Source of the DNA: an uncultured Prevotellaceae bacterium
GTDB lineage: Bacteria; Bacteroidota; Bacteroidia; Bacteroidales; Bacteroidaceae
Reading direction: 5' to 3'
NCBI GenBank assembly: GCA_946407895.1
Contig: CAMJQA010000025.1
Location: 1-43,168, forward strand
Length of the DNA: 43,168 bases
Part shown: positions 28,215 through 38,159 of the stretch, in pieces
How the letters are laid out: each line of letters opens with the position of its first letter
Numbering within the stretch: the stretch's first letter is position 1
Made by a program: the position numbers and the translations under genes
Notes under the pieces: generated by a model
What the model was told of the DNA's origin: nothing
The model's input: only the letters and a program-made list of their open reading frames with translations
The model's database searches: none

Positions 28215-31200
28215 TCAGAATGGCCCGCCGCCTGGACCTCTTGAGCCTGGGCCACCGAAACTGCCTCCAGGGCCGCCTGCTGGACGTTCGCTTCCCTGTC
28301 CACCGTGCTCTCCACTACGTTCTGGGCCCCGGCCTTCTCCGCCACGCTCATTCCCTTCTCCGTTTTGGCTGCGCTTTCCCTTGCCTCCAAACTTTCCGAA
28401 ACGGTATGTGGCTGAGACGAGGAAGTAGCTGTGAATATTCTGTGTCCGGCTGTCCGTACGGGCCGTAGCGCTGACGTTGCGGTTCACCTCATCGCGCTGG
28501 TTCAGCAAGTCAACGGCGCGCAGGCTCAGAATCAGATTCCGCTTGGGCAGCAGCCGCTGGCTGACGTTGAAGTTCCAAATCAGCTCGTTGGTATTCATCG
28601 AGGCATCGGTATATCCGCGGCGGCTATGCTCTGAAATATCAGTTCCTACGGAGAGTCCCCAGGGGGCATTAATGACTGTGTGCATGCCATAGTTGAAGCT
28701 ATAGGTGTCCAGGTTGCTTGCACTGGTGTTCGTGCTGCGGCTGTGATTGTAGCTTACATTGCCGTTCAGGCTTACCTCCAGCCAGTCGTTACGGTAAGAG
28801 AAGCGCAGGCCCTGATTCAGGCGGAGCCCGCGAGTGCGGTTCTTTACAGTCTCCTGCGCACGGCTCTGATAGACGTAGCCCACGCTGTTGGTCAGTCCGG
28901 CCCGCGTGTTTGTGTTCACATGGAAATGCATATTTCGGCGGAAGGCTGTATTGAAGTTGAAGGCTCCGCTGGCATTCCAGTTGCCGTTGATATTCTCGGG
29001 CCGAGTAACGCGCCCGCCCGTCAGCTCATTATATTCCGTGCGGCTGCTGACTGCATTCTGCGTAGTGTTGAACGAGGCGTTGGAGGTATAGGAGCGCTGC
29101 AGGTCGGTGATATTCTTGTGGTAGCTGGCACTCAGGTTCTGCGTGAAAGACGGCTTCAGGCCGGGGTTTCCCAGGCGGATGTTCAGCGGGTCTGCATTGC
29201 TGAGGGTATCGGGGATGAGGTCGGTGATGCCAGGCTGCCCCATAGAGCCGTTGTACCGGAAATCGAGCCTTTCCTGGCGCGAGAAGCGGTAACGGAAGTT
29301 TACATTGGGCGAAGCATTTACCACTGACCGGCTGACGTCGTAATGCTTGAAGCCCTTGGTGTAGTTCACCTCGTTGCGCTGGGGATGCAGGTTGCCGCCC
29401 ACGGTAAGCTGATACTGGGTGCGGTTGATGCGCAGCTGCAGGTTGACGGTGTGGTTCTGATACTTGTTGGTCGTATAATTACATTGCGCCGTATCGGGCT
29501 GGCTGTAGGGCTGGAAGCTGGGATAGTTGAACCAGTCGATGCCCAGCTGGCCGTTCAAGGGGTCGAAGATGGAACTGACGGTGCGGCTGTTGTCTGTGAA
29601 GCGATAGTTATAGCCGTAGGTCATCTGCAGGTAGATGCGGTCGCCCACGGGCTCGCTGTATGAGACGCGTGCACCGAGATTGTAGTTCCGGTTGTCCGTA
29701 TCATTGTACTGCGCTTTGTGGTAGACGGAATCGCCGCCGTCCGTGGCCAGAATCTGATAGTAGTCGGTGCGGCTGAAGTTCTCGCTCTCCGTAGTGCGGT
29801 TGCCAAAGCCTCCGTCGAGGTTGAAGTTTATGTTGCGCCCTTTCTTCTGCAAGCGCCTGTTCAGGCTGAGCGATGCGCTGGCATTGTAATTGTGCCCGTC
29901 GTTCTGGTTGGCGTTCATGCGGTGGTTCACGCCGATGGAGTCGCTGAGCAGGTCAACTTGTGCCAGTGGGTCTGCAATAAAGGGGAGGGCGTAGGGATCG
30001 TCGTTGAAGGCTGCGCTCTCGGTGTGGCTGTGGCTACCGGTGAAGCTGTAGGTGAAGGAGGGGCGGAAGTTCACATTGGTCATCGTGTCGGGCTTCCATT
30101 CCACGCGATAACCCAGGTTAAGGCTTTTGTTGTTATTGTCGCTCCAGCTGTGTCGGTTGGTATACGCGGCGTTCTTGTTCTCGAAAGACTGCGAGTTTGA
30201 GCTGCTCTCGCTGCGTCCCTGGTTGAAGGTGCCGTCCACGCTGCCGTTCAGCTCGAGTATTTCCCGTTTTCCTTCGCGCTTCTCATAGTTCATGGTCGCG
30301 CCGCCGCTCTGATGGTCTGTCATGCCATTGCCGTTGGTGTTGTTGGCATTGCCGATGATGGAGAACTTCTGGTCGCCGACGAAGCGGTTTACGTTGGTGC
30401 TGGCTGCATAGCGGTCGCTGGTGCCGAAGCCGCCGTTGATGTTGCCAAACCAGCCGCGCTTGCGGTTCTTCTTGATAGTCAGGTCCAGTACGGTGCGTTC
30501 CTCGCCGTCGTCAATGCCAGTGATGCGTGCGCGGTCGCTCTGGCGGTCGTAGGCCTTCACCTTTTCGACGATATCGGCTGGCAGGTTCTTCAGGGTAAGG
30601 TTCATGTTGCGCGAGAAGAATTCCTTGCCGTCCACCATAATCTGACTGATGCTCTTTCCGTTCCACGTATAGTTGCCGCTTTCATCAACTTCTATGCCAG
30701 GCAGCTTCTTCACCAAGTCCTCGACGAGTGATCCCTCGGGCAGTTTGAAGGCGTCGGCGTTATAGACCACGGTATCGTCAACAACGGTCATTTCGGGCAT
30801 GACACCCTCCACCACGGCCTCGGCCATCAGTGTGGTATTCTCGCGCAAGAGCACGTCGTTCACCTTGAAGTTTCCAGTCTTGCGGGGCAGGGTCAGTGCA
30901 AAGCTCTGTTCCTTGTATCCCATAAAGGAAACCTTCATTGTATAGCGTCCTGAAGGTACGCCCGGCAGCAGGAACTGGCCGTTTTTCTGCGTGATGTTGC
31001 CAACCAGCATGCTGTCGCTCCCGTTGTAGAGCTTGACGGCCGCGCCCTCCATCGGCTGAAGGGTTTGGTTCTCATATACGGTTCCGCGGATGTTGAGCCG
31101 GAAGTTTGTAGAGTCGGGTTCTGCTCCCGACTGAGCGCTCCGTTTTGCGACAGAAGGTTTAGGCGGTTTTTCGTTATTGGCGGACTGAGCCATTGCCGTT

Positions 31201-31262
31201 CCCAGACCAATGCGGGGGAAGAGCAAGCAGCACAGCGTGATGAGGAGTTTCATTCTTGACAT
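28215..31262 (-). CDS. Outer-membrane TonB-type beta-barrel protein
   Basis: The 1015-residue outer-membrane protein has a signal peptide ending about AMAQS (26). A carboxypeptidase-regulatory-like domain follows (about 55-135, IRGTVYENQTLQPMEGAAVKLY). A TonB-plug-like segment (about 150-250: PEGSLVEDLVKKLPGIEVD, SISQIMVDGKEFF) leads into a long Asn/Arg/Tyr-rich barrel of the OMP_b-brl_3 type. After the last strands (YRFGKF) comes a roughly 60-residue Gly/Arg/Pro-rich tail ending GPGGGPF. No SusD partner is adjacent, so it is not a classical glycan importer. The start may instead be the ATG at 31253 (MKLLITL). Confidence 0.87.
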   Translation of the reverse strand: MSRMKLLITLCCLLFPRIGLGTAMAQSANNEKPPKPSVAKRSAQSGAEPDSTNFRLNIRGTVYENQTLQPMEGAAVKLYNGSDSMLVGNITQKNGQFLLPGVPSGRYTMKVSFMGYKEQSFALTLPRKTGNFKVNDVLLRENTTLMAEAVVEGVMPEMTVVDDTVVYNADAFKLPEGSLVEDLVKKLPGIEVDESGNYTWNGKSISQIMVDGKEFFSRNMNLTLKNLPADIVEKVKAYDRQSDRARITGIDDGEERTVLDLTIKKNRKRGWFGNINGGFGTSDRYAASTNVNRFVGDQKFSIIGNANNTNGNGMTDHQSGGATMNYEKREGKREILELNGSVDGTFNQGRSESSSNSQSFENKNAAYTNRHSWSDNNNKSLNLGYRVEWKPDTMTNVNFRPSFTYSFTGSHSHTESAAFNDDPYALPFIADPLAQVDLLSDSIGVNHRMNANQNDGHNYNASASLSLNRRLQKKGRNINFNLDGGFGNRTTESENFSRTDYYQILATDGGDSVYHKAQYNDTDNRNYNLGARVSYSEPVGDRIYLQMTYGYNYRFTDNSRTVSSIFDPLNGQLGIDWFNYPSFQPYSQPDTAQCNYTTNKYQNHTVNLQLRINRTQYQLTVGGNLHPQRNEVNYTKGFKHYDVSRSVVNASPNVNFRYRFSRQERLDFRYNGSMGQPGITDLIPDTLSNADPLNIRLGNPGLKPSFTQNLSASYHKNITDLQRSYTSNASFNTTQNAVSSRTEYNELTGGRVTRPENINGNWNASGAFNFNTAFRRNMHFHVNTNTRAGLTNSVGYVYQSRAQETVKNRTRGLRLNQGLRFSYRNDWLEVSLNGNVSYNHSRSTNTSASNLDTYSFNYGMHTVINAPWGLSVGTDISEHSRRGYTDASMNTNELIWNFNVSQRLLPKRNLILSLRAVDLLNQRDEVNRNVSATARTDSRTQNIHSYFLVSATYRFGKFGGKGKRSQNGEGNERGGEGRGPERSGEHGGQGSERPAGGPGGSFGGPGSRGPGGGPF

Positions 31263-31329
31263 TTCACACCAATTGACAGCCTATCTGGCTAAAAGGTTTA
31301 ATCCGCTGAGGCACTTTTTTTTGATTATA

Positions 31330-31361
31330 TTTGTCAGCCTCGGGAAAATAGCATATCTTTG
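31330..31361 (+). promoter_or_regulatory. Promoter of NhaC-family gene
   Basis: TTTG (31330-31333) lies 20 bp before TATCTTTG (31354-31361), an exact consensus match. The bases after it (TGCCTGAA) match those after the minus-strand promoter at 20969. The transcript would have a leader of about 75 bases. No equally clear promoter is seen for the divergent barrel gene. Confidence 0.77.
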
Positions 31362-31443
31362 TGCCTGAATATTATCAAAATCAATCTGTTTGACAATAAG
31401 GAAACCAGCAAGATATGTTCTCCGGAAGCCGCAAGTGTAAGAT

Positions 31444-32901
31444 ATGATGAAACAAGACGTTGTCCCGCACCCGCTGGTGTCGGTTATTCCGATAATAGTG
31501 CTTATCGGACTGCTGGCCACAGTAATTTCTCTGTTTGGCAGCGAATCGCTGAGTGGCGGAAGCCAGATTGCGCTGCTGCTGGGCATGGCTGTATGTGTGA
31601 GCATATCGATGACGTTCTACAACGTCAGTTGGCGGACGTTCGAGAAGCAGATTATGAAGACGCTGGGCGGTGTCTCCATCACGCTGATCATCTTGCTGGC
31701 CGTAGGCATGATTGCCGGCTCGTGGATGGTGAGCGGTGTGGTGCCTACGATGATTTATTATGGTGTGCAGATCATGTCGCCGCGCTTCTTCCTTGTTTCG
31801 GCATGCCTGATATGCGCCTTGGTCTCCGTACTGTCGGGCAGTTCGTGGACGACAATAGCCACTATCGGCGTAGCGCTGATGGGCATCGGGCGGGCACTGG
31901 GCATTGACGAGCCATGGACGGCCGGCGCCATCATATCGGGCGCATATTTCGGAGATAAGATGTCGCCGCTGAGCGACACGACCATCTTGGCCTCGTCGGC
32001 AACGGGAACGGACCTGTTTACCCACATCCGCTATATGATATACACCACGGCGCCTTCGTTCCTGATAGCTGCAGCGGTCTTTTTCATTGCAGGCCTTACG
32101 ACTGAGGGTCATACCGAGCTGCAGGTCGGCACCTATACGGAGGGTTTGGCCAGCACTTTCCGCATTTCATTGTGGACGCTGCTGGTGCCGGTGCTGACTG
32201 GCGTGCTCATAGCCCGCCGTGTACCCTCGCTGATAACCCTTTTCGTCTCTTCGCTGATGGCAGGCATTGCCGCCATCGTCCTGCAGCCCCACTTGCTCTG
32301 CCAGATAGCCGGCGGCGAGGACCTCTCCACGGCTGCAGCCATCACGCGCGGACTCGCCATCACCTATTACGGCGCCACGGCGGTGGATACCGGCAACGCA
32401 TCGCTGAACGAACTGGTGTCGACCGGAGGCATGAGCGGCATGCTGGATACGATTTGGCTCATCATCTGCGCCATGTGCTTCGGCGCAGCTATGGTGGCCA
32501 GCCGCATGATTGAGAGCATCACCCGCGTAATCAGCAGTTTCGCGCGCAGCCGCCTGCGGCTGGTGGGCTCAACGGTTGGCACGGGCCTTTTCCTGAATGC
32601 CACCACGGGCGACCAGTTCATCTCCATCGTACTGACGGCCGACATCTACCGCAACACGTTTCGCCGTCAGGGATACGAGTCGCGCCTGCTGAGCCGGACG
32701 TGTGAGGACGCCGCCACGGTTACCTCCGTGCTGATTCCGTGGAATACTTGCGGCATGACTCAGGCTGCCGTGCTGGGCGTGCCTACGCTTGTGTACCTGC
32801 CTTATTGTTTCTTCAACCTGCTGAGTCCGCTCATGTCGGTCGTTGTGGCTGCCGGCGGGTGGAAGATTGTCAGGCACGCCGAACCTGATGCTGCCGGCTG
32901 A
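31444..32901 (+). CDS. NhaC-family Na+/H+ antiporter
   Basis: The 485-residue, roughly 11-12-helix membrane protein matches the NhaC family (also called Na+/H+ or malate/lactate antiporters). It has SGSSWTTIATIGVALMGIG (about 121-139), AGAIISGAYFGDKMSPLSDTT (about 160-180) and NTCGMTQAAVLGVP near the C terminus. The SPLSDTT motif is characteristic. It probably exports Na+ in exchange for protons; the substrate is not proven by sequence. The ATG at 31447 is an equally possible start. It is transcribed divergently from the barrel gene and ends 255 bp before rhaB. Confidence 0.9.
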   Translation: MMKQDVVPHPLVSVIPIIVLIGLLATVISLFGSESLSGGSQIALLLGMAVCVSISMTFYNVSWRTFEKQIMKTLGGVSITLIILLAVGMIAGSWMVSGVVPTMIYYGVQIMSPRFFLVSACLICALVSVLSGSSWTTIATIGVALMGIGRALGIDEPWTAGAIISGAYFGDKMSPLSDTTILASSATGTDLFTHIRYMIYTTAPSFLIAAAVFFIAGLTTEGHTELQVGTYTEGLASTFRISLWTLLVPVLTGVLIARRVPSLITLFVSSLMAGIAAIVLQPHLLCQIAGGEDLSTAAAITRGLAITYYGATAVDTGNASLNELVSTGGMSGMLDTIWLIICAMCFGAAMVASRMIESITRVISSFARSRLRLVGSTVGTGLFLNATTGDQFISIVLTADIYRNTFRRQGYESRLLSRTCEDAATVTSVLIPWNTCGMTQAAVLGVPTLVYLPYCFFNLLSPLMSVVVAAGGWKIVRHAEPDAAG

Positions 32902-32995
32902 CGCCGGCGGGAACAAATATATAAGATTTCATACCAAATATATAAGGTAATTTAAAAAAAATGTGAAAGAGTTATTTTTTTCTTCCGCAAGAGTG

Positions 32996-33025
32996 CTTGC
33001 AATCAAAAAAAAAGAGGTATATTTG
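32996..33025 (+). promoter_or_regulatory. Promoter of rhamnose operon
   Basis: CTTG (32996-32999) lies 18 bp before TATATTTG (33018-33025), which fits TAnnTTTG. A 131-base leader follows, with a small GGGG-TTA-CCCC hairpin near 33090. No operator can be named, and no regulator gene is in the window. Confidence 0.65.
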
Positions 33026-33156
33026 CAGCGAAAGAACGGCAAAGCCGGATATTTCACCTTCGGGGAAGCCCGAGACTTCATAAACGGGGTTACCCCACAT
33101 TTTATTATAAGTAAAACTATTGGTTAAACTAACATTACAAACAAAACGAGACTTCC

Positions 33157-34626
33157 ATGGAGCACGTTCCTTATTTCCTGGCCGTTGACCTGGGCGCCAC
33201 AAGCGGGCGTACAATCCTGGGTTCCATTGTGGACGGCCGCCTGCAACAGCGAGAGCTGACACGTTTCCCCAACAACATCATCCAGACGCGTGGACACTTC
33301 TACTGGGACATCTTCGCCCTGTACAGCGAGGTTCTGCGCGGCCTGCGTACGGCTGCCGACGAGGGCATACAGCTTACGAGCATTGGCATCGACACGTGGG
33401 GCGTTGACTTTGTATGCATCGGACGCGACGGAGGCATCATGCGCAACCCGTATTGCTATCGCGACCCGCACACCGAGGGCGCGATGGAGGAATACTTCCG
33501 CCTGATACCCAAAGAGAAGGTTTACGAGAAGACGGGCATTCAGTTCATCAACTTCAACTCGCTCTTCCAGCTATCGGCAATGCGTAGCCACGGCGATTCG
33601 GCCCTGGCGGCTGCCGACAAGATACTTTTCATCCCCGATGCCCTCACTTACCTGCTGACCGGAGAGGCCGTGTGCGAGTACACCATACTGAGCACAAGCC
33701 AGATGCTCGACCCGCGCACGAAGCGGATCGACCCGGAACTGATTGAGGCCATCGGGCTCAAGGAGAGCCAGTTCGGGCGCTACGTGAACCCGAGCGACGT
33801 GGTGGGCACCCTCTCGCCGGAGGTGCAGAAGCTGACGGGCATGGGTCCCGTGCCCGTCGTGGCTGTGGCAGGGCACGATACGGGAGCCGCCGTGGCTGCC
33901 GTGCCCGCGCAGGACGAGCGCTACGCCTACCTGAGCTGCGGCACGTGGAGCCTGCTGGGTATTGAGACGCGCGACGCCATCATCAACCAGAAGAGCTTCG
34001 AGTATAACTTCACCAACGAGGGCGGCATCGAGGGCACCACGCGTTTCCTGAAGAACATATGCGGCATGTGGCTGCTGGAGCGCTGCCGACAGGAGTGGAC
34101 CGATGCGCCCAAGAACGTGAACGACATCAACCGCGATGCAATGGAGGCACCGGCCTTCCGCAGCTTCATCAACCCCGACGATGCGCGCTTTGCCAACCCC
34201 GAGAGCATGGTCGAGGCCATCCAGAGCTACTGCCGCGAGACCGCACAGCCCGTGCCCGAGACGTACAGGCAGATGGCGCGCTGTATCTTCGAGAGCCTGG
34301 CCATGCGATACCGTCAGGTGCTGGGCTACCTGCGCGAGTTGGCGCCTTTCCCCATCGAGAAGCTCCACGTAATAGGCGGTGGCACGTACAACACATACCT
34401 GATGCAGATGGCAGCCAACAGTATCGGCCTTCCAGTGCTTACCGGGCCGGTGGAAGGCACCGCCATTGGCAACATCATGCTGCAGGCCAAGGCCGCCGGG
34501 CTGGTGAAGGACATCTTCCAGATGCGCCGCATCATCGCCGACAGCATTGAGATGAAGACGTACCTGCCGGCGGACGGCGCCGAGTGGGATGAGGCCTATG
34601 CACGATACCTGAGCGTGCTGAAGTAG
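33157..34626 (+). CDS. rhaB: Rhamnulokinase
   Basis: It phosphorylates L-rhamnulose to L-rhamnulose-1-phosphate. The 489-residue FGGY-family kinase has the ATPase-fold phosphate-1 motif VDLGATSGR (10-18), SIGIDTWGVDF (about 75-85), GHDTGAAVAAVP (about 239-250), SCGTWSLLGIE and the adenosine-binding IGGGTYNTYLMQ. NEGGIEGTTRFLKNICGMWL is typical of rhamnulokinases. First gene of rhaB-rhaA-rhaT-rhaD. A 125-bp spacer with a GC hairpin (near 34640-34665) precedes rhaA. Confidence 0.95.
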   Translation: MEHVPYFLAVDLGATSGRTILGSIVDGRLQQRELTRFPNNIIQTRGHFYWDIFALYSEVLRGLRTAADEGIQLTSIGIDTWGVDFVCIGRDGGIMRNPYCYRDPHTEGAMEEYFRLIPKEKVYEKTGIQFINFNSLFQLSAMRSHGDSALAAADKILFIPDALTYLLTGEAVCEYTILSTSQMLDPRTKRIDPELIEAIGLKESQFGRYVNPSDVVGTLSPEVQKLTGMGPVPVVAVAGHDTGAAVAAVPAQDERYAYLSCGTWSLLGIETRDAIINQKSFEYNFTNEGGIEGTTRFLKNICGMWLLERCRQEWTDAPKNVNDINRDAMEAPAFRSFINPDDARFANPESMVEAIQSYCRETAQPVPETYRQMARCIFESLAMRYRQVLGYLRELAPFPIEKLHVIGGGTYNTYLMQMAANSIGLPVLTGPVEGTAIGNIMLQAKAAGLVKDIFQMRRIIADSIEMKTYLPADGAEWDEAYARYLSVLK

Positions 34627-34751
34627 GTCCTCGCCGGGGCGGCAGGCATGCTGGCGGCTGCCGCCGGACGCATCTACAGCCCATATACATTATATTTATA
34701 TAGCGCAAGCGAACTTTTTTATACAACAAACATTATAATAAGACATAGAAT

Positions 34752-36005
34752 ATGAAAACAGAACAGATCAACAGGGCCTACGAACTGGCCAAAGCACGCT
34801 ATGCCGACCTTGGCATAGACACCGAGAAAGTATTGGAACAGTTGCAGAACTTCCACCTGAGCATGCACTGCTGGCAGGCAGATGATGTAAGCGGATTCGA
34901 GGTTCAGGCCGGAGCGCTGACCGGAGGCATACAGAGCACCGGCAACTACCCCGGCAAGGCACGCAACATCGACGAGCTGCGAGCCGACGTGCTGAAGGCG
35001 AAGAGCCTCATTCCCGGCACACACCGCCTCAACCTGCACGAAATATATGGCGACTTCAAGGGCAAGGTGGTTGACCGCGACGAAGTAACGGTTGAATACT
35101 TCCAGAGCTGGATCGACTGGGCCCGCGAGAATGATACGAAGCTCGACTTCAACAGCACCAGCTTCTCGCACCCCAAGAGCGGCAACCTCACGCTGGCCAA
35201 CCCCGACAAGGGAATACGTGATTTCTGGATCGAGCACACCAAGCGCTGCCGCGACATTGCCAACGCCATGGGTGAGGCTCAGGGCGACGCCTGCATAATG
35301 AACCTGTGGGTGCACGACGGCTGCAAGGACCAGAGCGTGAACCATTACCTATACCGCAAGCTGCTCAAGGAGTCGCTCGACGAGATATTTGCCAAGGAAC
35401 AGCCCTGCATGAAGGACTGCATAGAGGGCAAACTCTTCGGCATTGGGCTCGAGAGCTTCACGGTGGGCAGTCATGACTTCTACACGGCCTATGCCGCCAA
35501 GAACAACAAGATTCCGACCATCGACACCGGACACTACCACCCCACGGAGAGCCCTGCCGACAAGGTGAGCGCCCTGCTGCAGTTCGTGCCGGAGCTGATG
35601 CTGCACGTAAGCCGTCCCATCCGCTGGGACAGCGACCATGTTACGATCATGGACGATGCCACGCAGGAGCTCTTCAGCGAGATTGTGCGCGCCGGAGCCC
35701 TCGACCGCGTTCACTACGGCCTCGATTACTTCGACGGCAGCATCAACCGCATTGGCGCATACGTAATCGGCTCGCGCGCTGCCCAGAAGTGCATGACGCG
35801 CGCTCTGCTTGAGCCCAGCAAGATGATTAGCGGGCTCGAGCTGCAGGGCAAGGGATTCCAGGTGCTGGGTATCCTGGAGGAATGCAAGGCTCTGCCCTGG
35901 AACGCTGTGTACGACGAGTTCTGCCTGAGGAACGATGTGCCCGTAGGCACCGACTTCATTGCCGAGATAGAGCGCTATGAGGCCGACGTAACCAGCAAGC
36001 GGTAG
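34752..36005 (+). CDS. rhaA: L-rhamnose isomerase
   Basis: It interconverts L-rhamnose and L-rhamnulose, using divalent metals. The 417-residue product has the LSMHCWQADDV, GLESFTVGSHDFY, IDTGHYHPTES and SRPIRWDSDHV motifs that hold the metal ligands and catalytic residues. Full length compared with the 419-residue E. coli enzyme. It lies between the kinase and transporter genes; Bacteroides literature calls it rhaI. Confidence 0.96.
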   Translation: MKTEQINRAYELAKARYADLGIDTEKVLEQLQNFHLSMHCWQADDVSGFEVQAGALTGGIQSTGNYPGKARNIDELRADVLKAKSLIPGTHRLNLHEIYGDFKGKVVDRDEVTVEYFQSWIDWARENDTKLDFNSTSFSHPKSGNLTLANPDKGIRDFWIEHTKRCRDIANAMGEAQGDACIMNLWVHDGCKDQSVNHYLYRKLLKESLDEIFAKEQPCMKDCIEGKLFGIGLESFTVGSHDFYTAYAAKNNKIPTIDTGHYHPTESPADKVSALLQFVPELMLHVSRPIRWDSDHVTIMDDATQELFSEIVRAGALDRVHYGLDYFDGSINRIGAYVIGSRAAQKCMTRALLEPSKMISGLELQGKGFQVLGILEECKALPWNAVYDEFCLRNDVPVGTDFIAEIERYEADVTSKR

Positions 36006-36067
36006 GCGCCGGGATATTTGTTTTGAGTGTTTGTTAATTTGTTTAATATGTTATAGTTCTATTCAGT

Positions 36068-36095
36068 CCCTTCCTATCCGTGAGGACCGGAAGGG
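36068..36095 (+). terminator. Hairpin in the rhaA-rhaT spacer
   Basis: CCCTTCC (36068-36074) pairs with GGAAGGG (36089-36095), with an inner CCG/CGG possibility. There is no T tract, so it is more likely an mRNA-processing or stability hairpin than a full terminator. The rest of the 217-bp spacer holds nothing I recognise. Confidence 0.4.
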
Positions 36096-36222
36096 GCGCT
36101 CCCTTACAGACATAAAAGCCCACTGCCGCCGTCCGGAAGGCCCCTTGCCTGGCCGACAAGGACCCTGGCTGCTGCCGCAGGGAAGATATAGGATAAGAAA
36201 TCAACCTTAATACGCATTGATT

Positions 36223-37257
36223 ATGTACACATTGATTGGATTACTGATTATAGCGGTTGGCGCATTCTGCCAGTCGAGCAGCTACGTGCCCATCAACAAG
36301 ATTAAGTCTTGGAGCTGGGAGAGTTATTGGATTGTGCAGGGCATATTTGCCTGGCTTGTATTCCCCCTGCTGGGTGCGCTCCTTGCCGTGCCCGAGGGCC
36401 ACAGCCTGTGTGAGCTGTTGGCGGGTGCCGACAGCTTCAGTTTGTGGATGACAGTCTTCTTCGGCGTACTGTGGGGCGTCGGCGGGCTCACTTTCGGCCT
36501 TTCCATGCGCTATCTGGGCGTGGCTTTGGGCCAGAGCATTGCCTTGGGCACCTGCGCAGCGCTGGGTACCGTCATGGGGCCTCTGTTGCTGAACGTGTTC
36601 TTCCCCGATATGCACGCACTCGAGCAGCTTTCGTGGGCGGTGCTCGTAGGTGTGGCCGTAACGCTGCTTGGCATCGCCATCATAGGACTGGCTGGCAGCA
36701 TGAAGGCCAGTTCCCTGAGCGAGGAGGAGAAGAAGGCGGCCGTAAAGGACTTCAACTTCCCCCGCGGACTGGCTATTGCCCTGCTGGCTGGCTTCATGAG
36801 CGGCTGCTTTAATGTTGGTCTGACGTTCGGACGCGACATCAACTTCGGCGAGCTCACCGATCCCATGTTCCGCACGCTGCCCGCCACCCTGCTGGTTACT
36901 ATCGGCGGATTCATTACCAACGCCATTTACTGCTTCTACCAGAATCAGCGCAACAAGACGTGGAGCGACTACGGCAAGACGTCCGTTTGGGGCAACAACC
37001 TGCTCTTCTGCGCCCTGGCAGGAGCCTTGTGGTACAGTCAGTTCTTTGGCCTGTCGCTGGGACGCTCGTTTTTCGAGGCCGGAGGCACTATGGACACGCT
37101 GGCCTTCTGCATCCTCATGGCGTTGAACGTTACATTCAGCAACCTCTGGGGTATTATACTGAAGGAGTGGAAGGGCTGCTCGCCCCGCACAATACAGGTG
37201 CTCGTGGTCGGCATTCTCGTGCTCATCTTCAGCACCTTCGTGCCGCAGCTGCTGTGA
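36223..37257 (+). CDS. rhaT: L-rhamnose/H+ symporter RhaT
   Basis: An inner-membrane L-rhamnose:proton symporter of the DMT superfamily. The 344-residue product has about ten helices. Family motifs include QSSSYVPINKIKSWSWE near the N terminus, GGLTFGLSMRYLGVALGQ (about 90-107) and LAGFMSGCFNVGLTFGRDI. An upstream TTG (36217) is in frame; the ATG at 36223 gives the usual MYTLIGLL start. Third gene of the rha operon. Confidence 0.94.
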   Translation: MYTLIGLLIIAVGAFCQSSSYVPINKIKSWSWESYWIVQGIFAWLVFPLLGALLAVPEGHSLCELLAGADSFSLWMTVFFGVLWGVGGLTFGLSMRYLGVALGQSIALGTCAALGTVMGPLLLNVFFPDMHALEQLSWAVLVGVAVTLLGIAIIGLAGSMKASSLSEEEKKAAVKDFNFPRGLAIALLAGFMSGCFNVGLTFGRDINFGELTDPMFRTLPATLLVTIGGFITNAIYCFYQNQRNKTWSDYGKTSVWGNNLLFCALAGALWYSQFFGLSLGRSFFEAGGTMDTLAFCILMALNVTFSNLWGIILKEWKGCSPRTIQVLVVGILVLIFSTFVPQLL

Positions 37258-37334
37258 GGCTGCCGGATGGCGATTGACGGTTTGTCTGATGGTAAATGAT
37301 TAAATGGTAAATTGCTAAATAGTCTAATAACAAG

Positions 37335-38156
37335 ATGAATAGTATTCTCGACAACCGGCCCCGGCTGAGGGCCGTGATAGACGAGGTGGCCGAGGTGACG
37401 GGCTACCTTTGGCAGAAGGGATGGGCCGAGCGCAACGGCGGCAACATCACCGTGAACGTCACCGAACTCATCGACGACGAGGTGCGGCGCCTGCCCGCCC
37501 TGGCCGGACCGTTCCCCATCGGCAAGGAGCTGCCTTGCCTGCGCGGCACGTACTTCTACGCCAAGGGCACGGGCAAGCGCATGCGCGACCTGGCACGCCG
37601 CCCCATGGAGAACGGCGCTGTCATCCGCATCAAGGACGATTGCGCCAGCTACGAGATCATTGCCGACCAAGTGGTGATGCCCACCAGCGAGCTGCCAAGC
37701 CACTTGGAGCTGCAGAACTACCTGCTCTCCACCGGCAGCAGCTACAAGGCCACGCTGCACACTCACCCCATCGAGCTGGTGGCCATGAGCCACATTCAGC
37801 GCTTCCTCCGCCCGGGGGAGATGACGCGTGTGCTGTGGAGCATGATTCCCGAGACGCTGGCGTTCGCGCCGCTGGGCATTGGCATTGTTCCCTACCAGCT
37901 GCCGGGCAGCCTGCGGCTGGCCGAAGCCACCCTGGAGCAGATAAAGACGCACGATGTGGTGCTATGGGAGAAGCACGGCACGGTAGCGGTGGGCCGCGAC
38001 ATCATGGATGCTTTCGACCAGACCGACGTGCTCTGTAAGGCTGCTAACATTTACATGTGCGCCCGCGCCATGGGTTCGGAACCCGACGGCATGACGGAGG
38101 CCGCCGTGCGCGAGGTGCAGCAGGTGTTCAACCTGCCCACCAAACGTATCGGGTAA
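37335..38156 (+). CDS. rhaD: Rhamnulose-1-phosphate aldolase
   Basis: A class II aldolase that splits L-rhamnulose-1-phosphate into DHAP and L-lactaldehyde. The 273-residue product has the zinc ligands H142 and H144 (LHTHPIEL) and H214 (WEKHGTVAVG), close to E. coli H141, H143 and H212. NGGNITVNVTE near residue 35 binds the phosphate in this family. Last gene of the operon in view. A lactaldehyde reductase gene and an AraC-type regulator, which follow in Bacteroides thetaiotaomicron, are absent here. Confidence 0.95.
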   Translation: MNSILDNRPRLRAVIDEVAEVTGYLWQKGWAERNGGNITVNVTELIDDEVRRLPALAGPFPIGKELPCLRGTYFYAKGTGKRMRDLARRPMENGAVIRIKDDCASYEIIADQVVMPTSELPSHLELQNYLLSTGSSYKATLHTHPIELVAMSHIQRFLRPGEMTRVLWSMIPETLAFAPLGIGIVPYQLPGSLRLAEATLEQIKTHDVVLWEKHGTVAVGRDIMDAFDQTDVLCKAANIYMCARAMGSEPDGMTEAAVREVQQVFNLPTKRIG

Positions 38157-38159
38157 AGA

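Noticed and set aside
28215..31262. SusC-type glycan importer
   Set aside because: There is no SusD gene beside it, and the barrel and plug look like the OMP_b-brl_3 group rather than SusC. The Gly-rich tail also differs.
34690..34702. TATATTTA as an internal promoter before rhaA
   Set aside because: It lacks the final G of TAnnTTTG and has no TTTG at 19-20 bp. AT-rich leaders of this type are common here.
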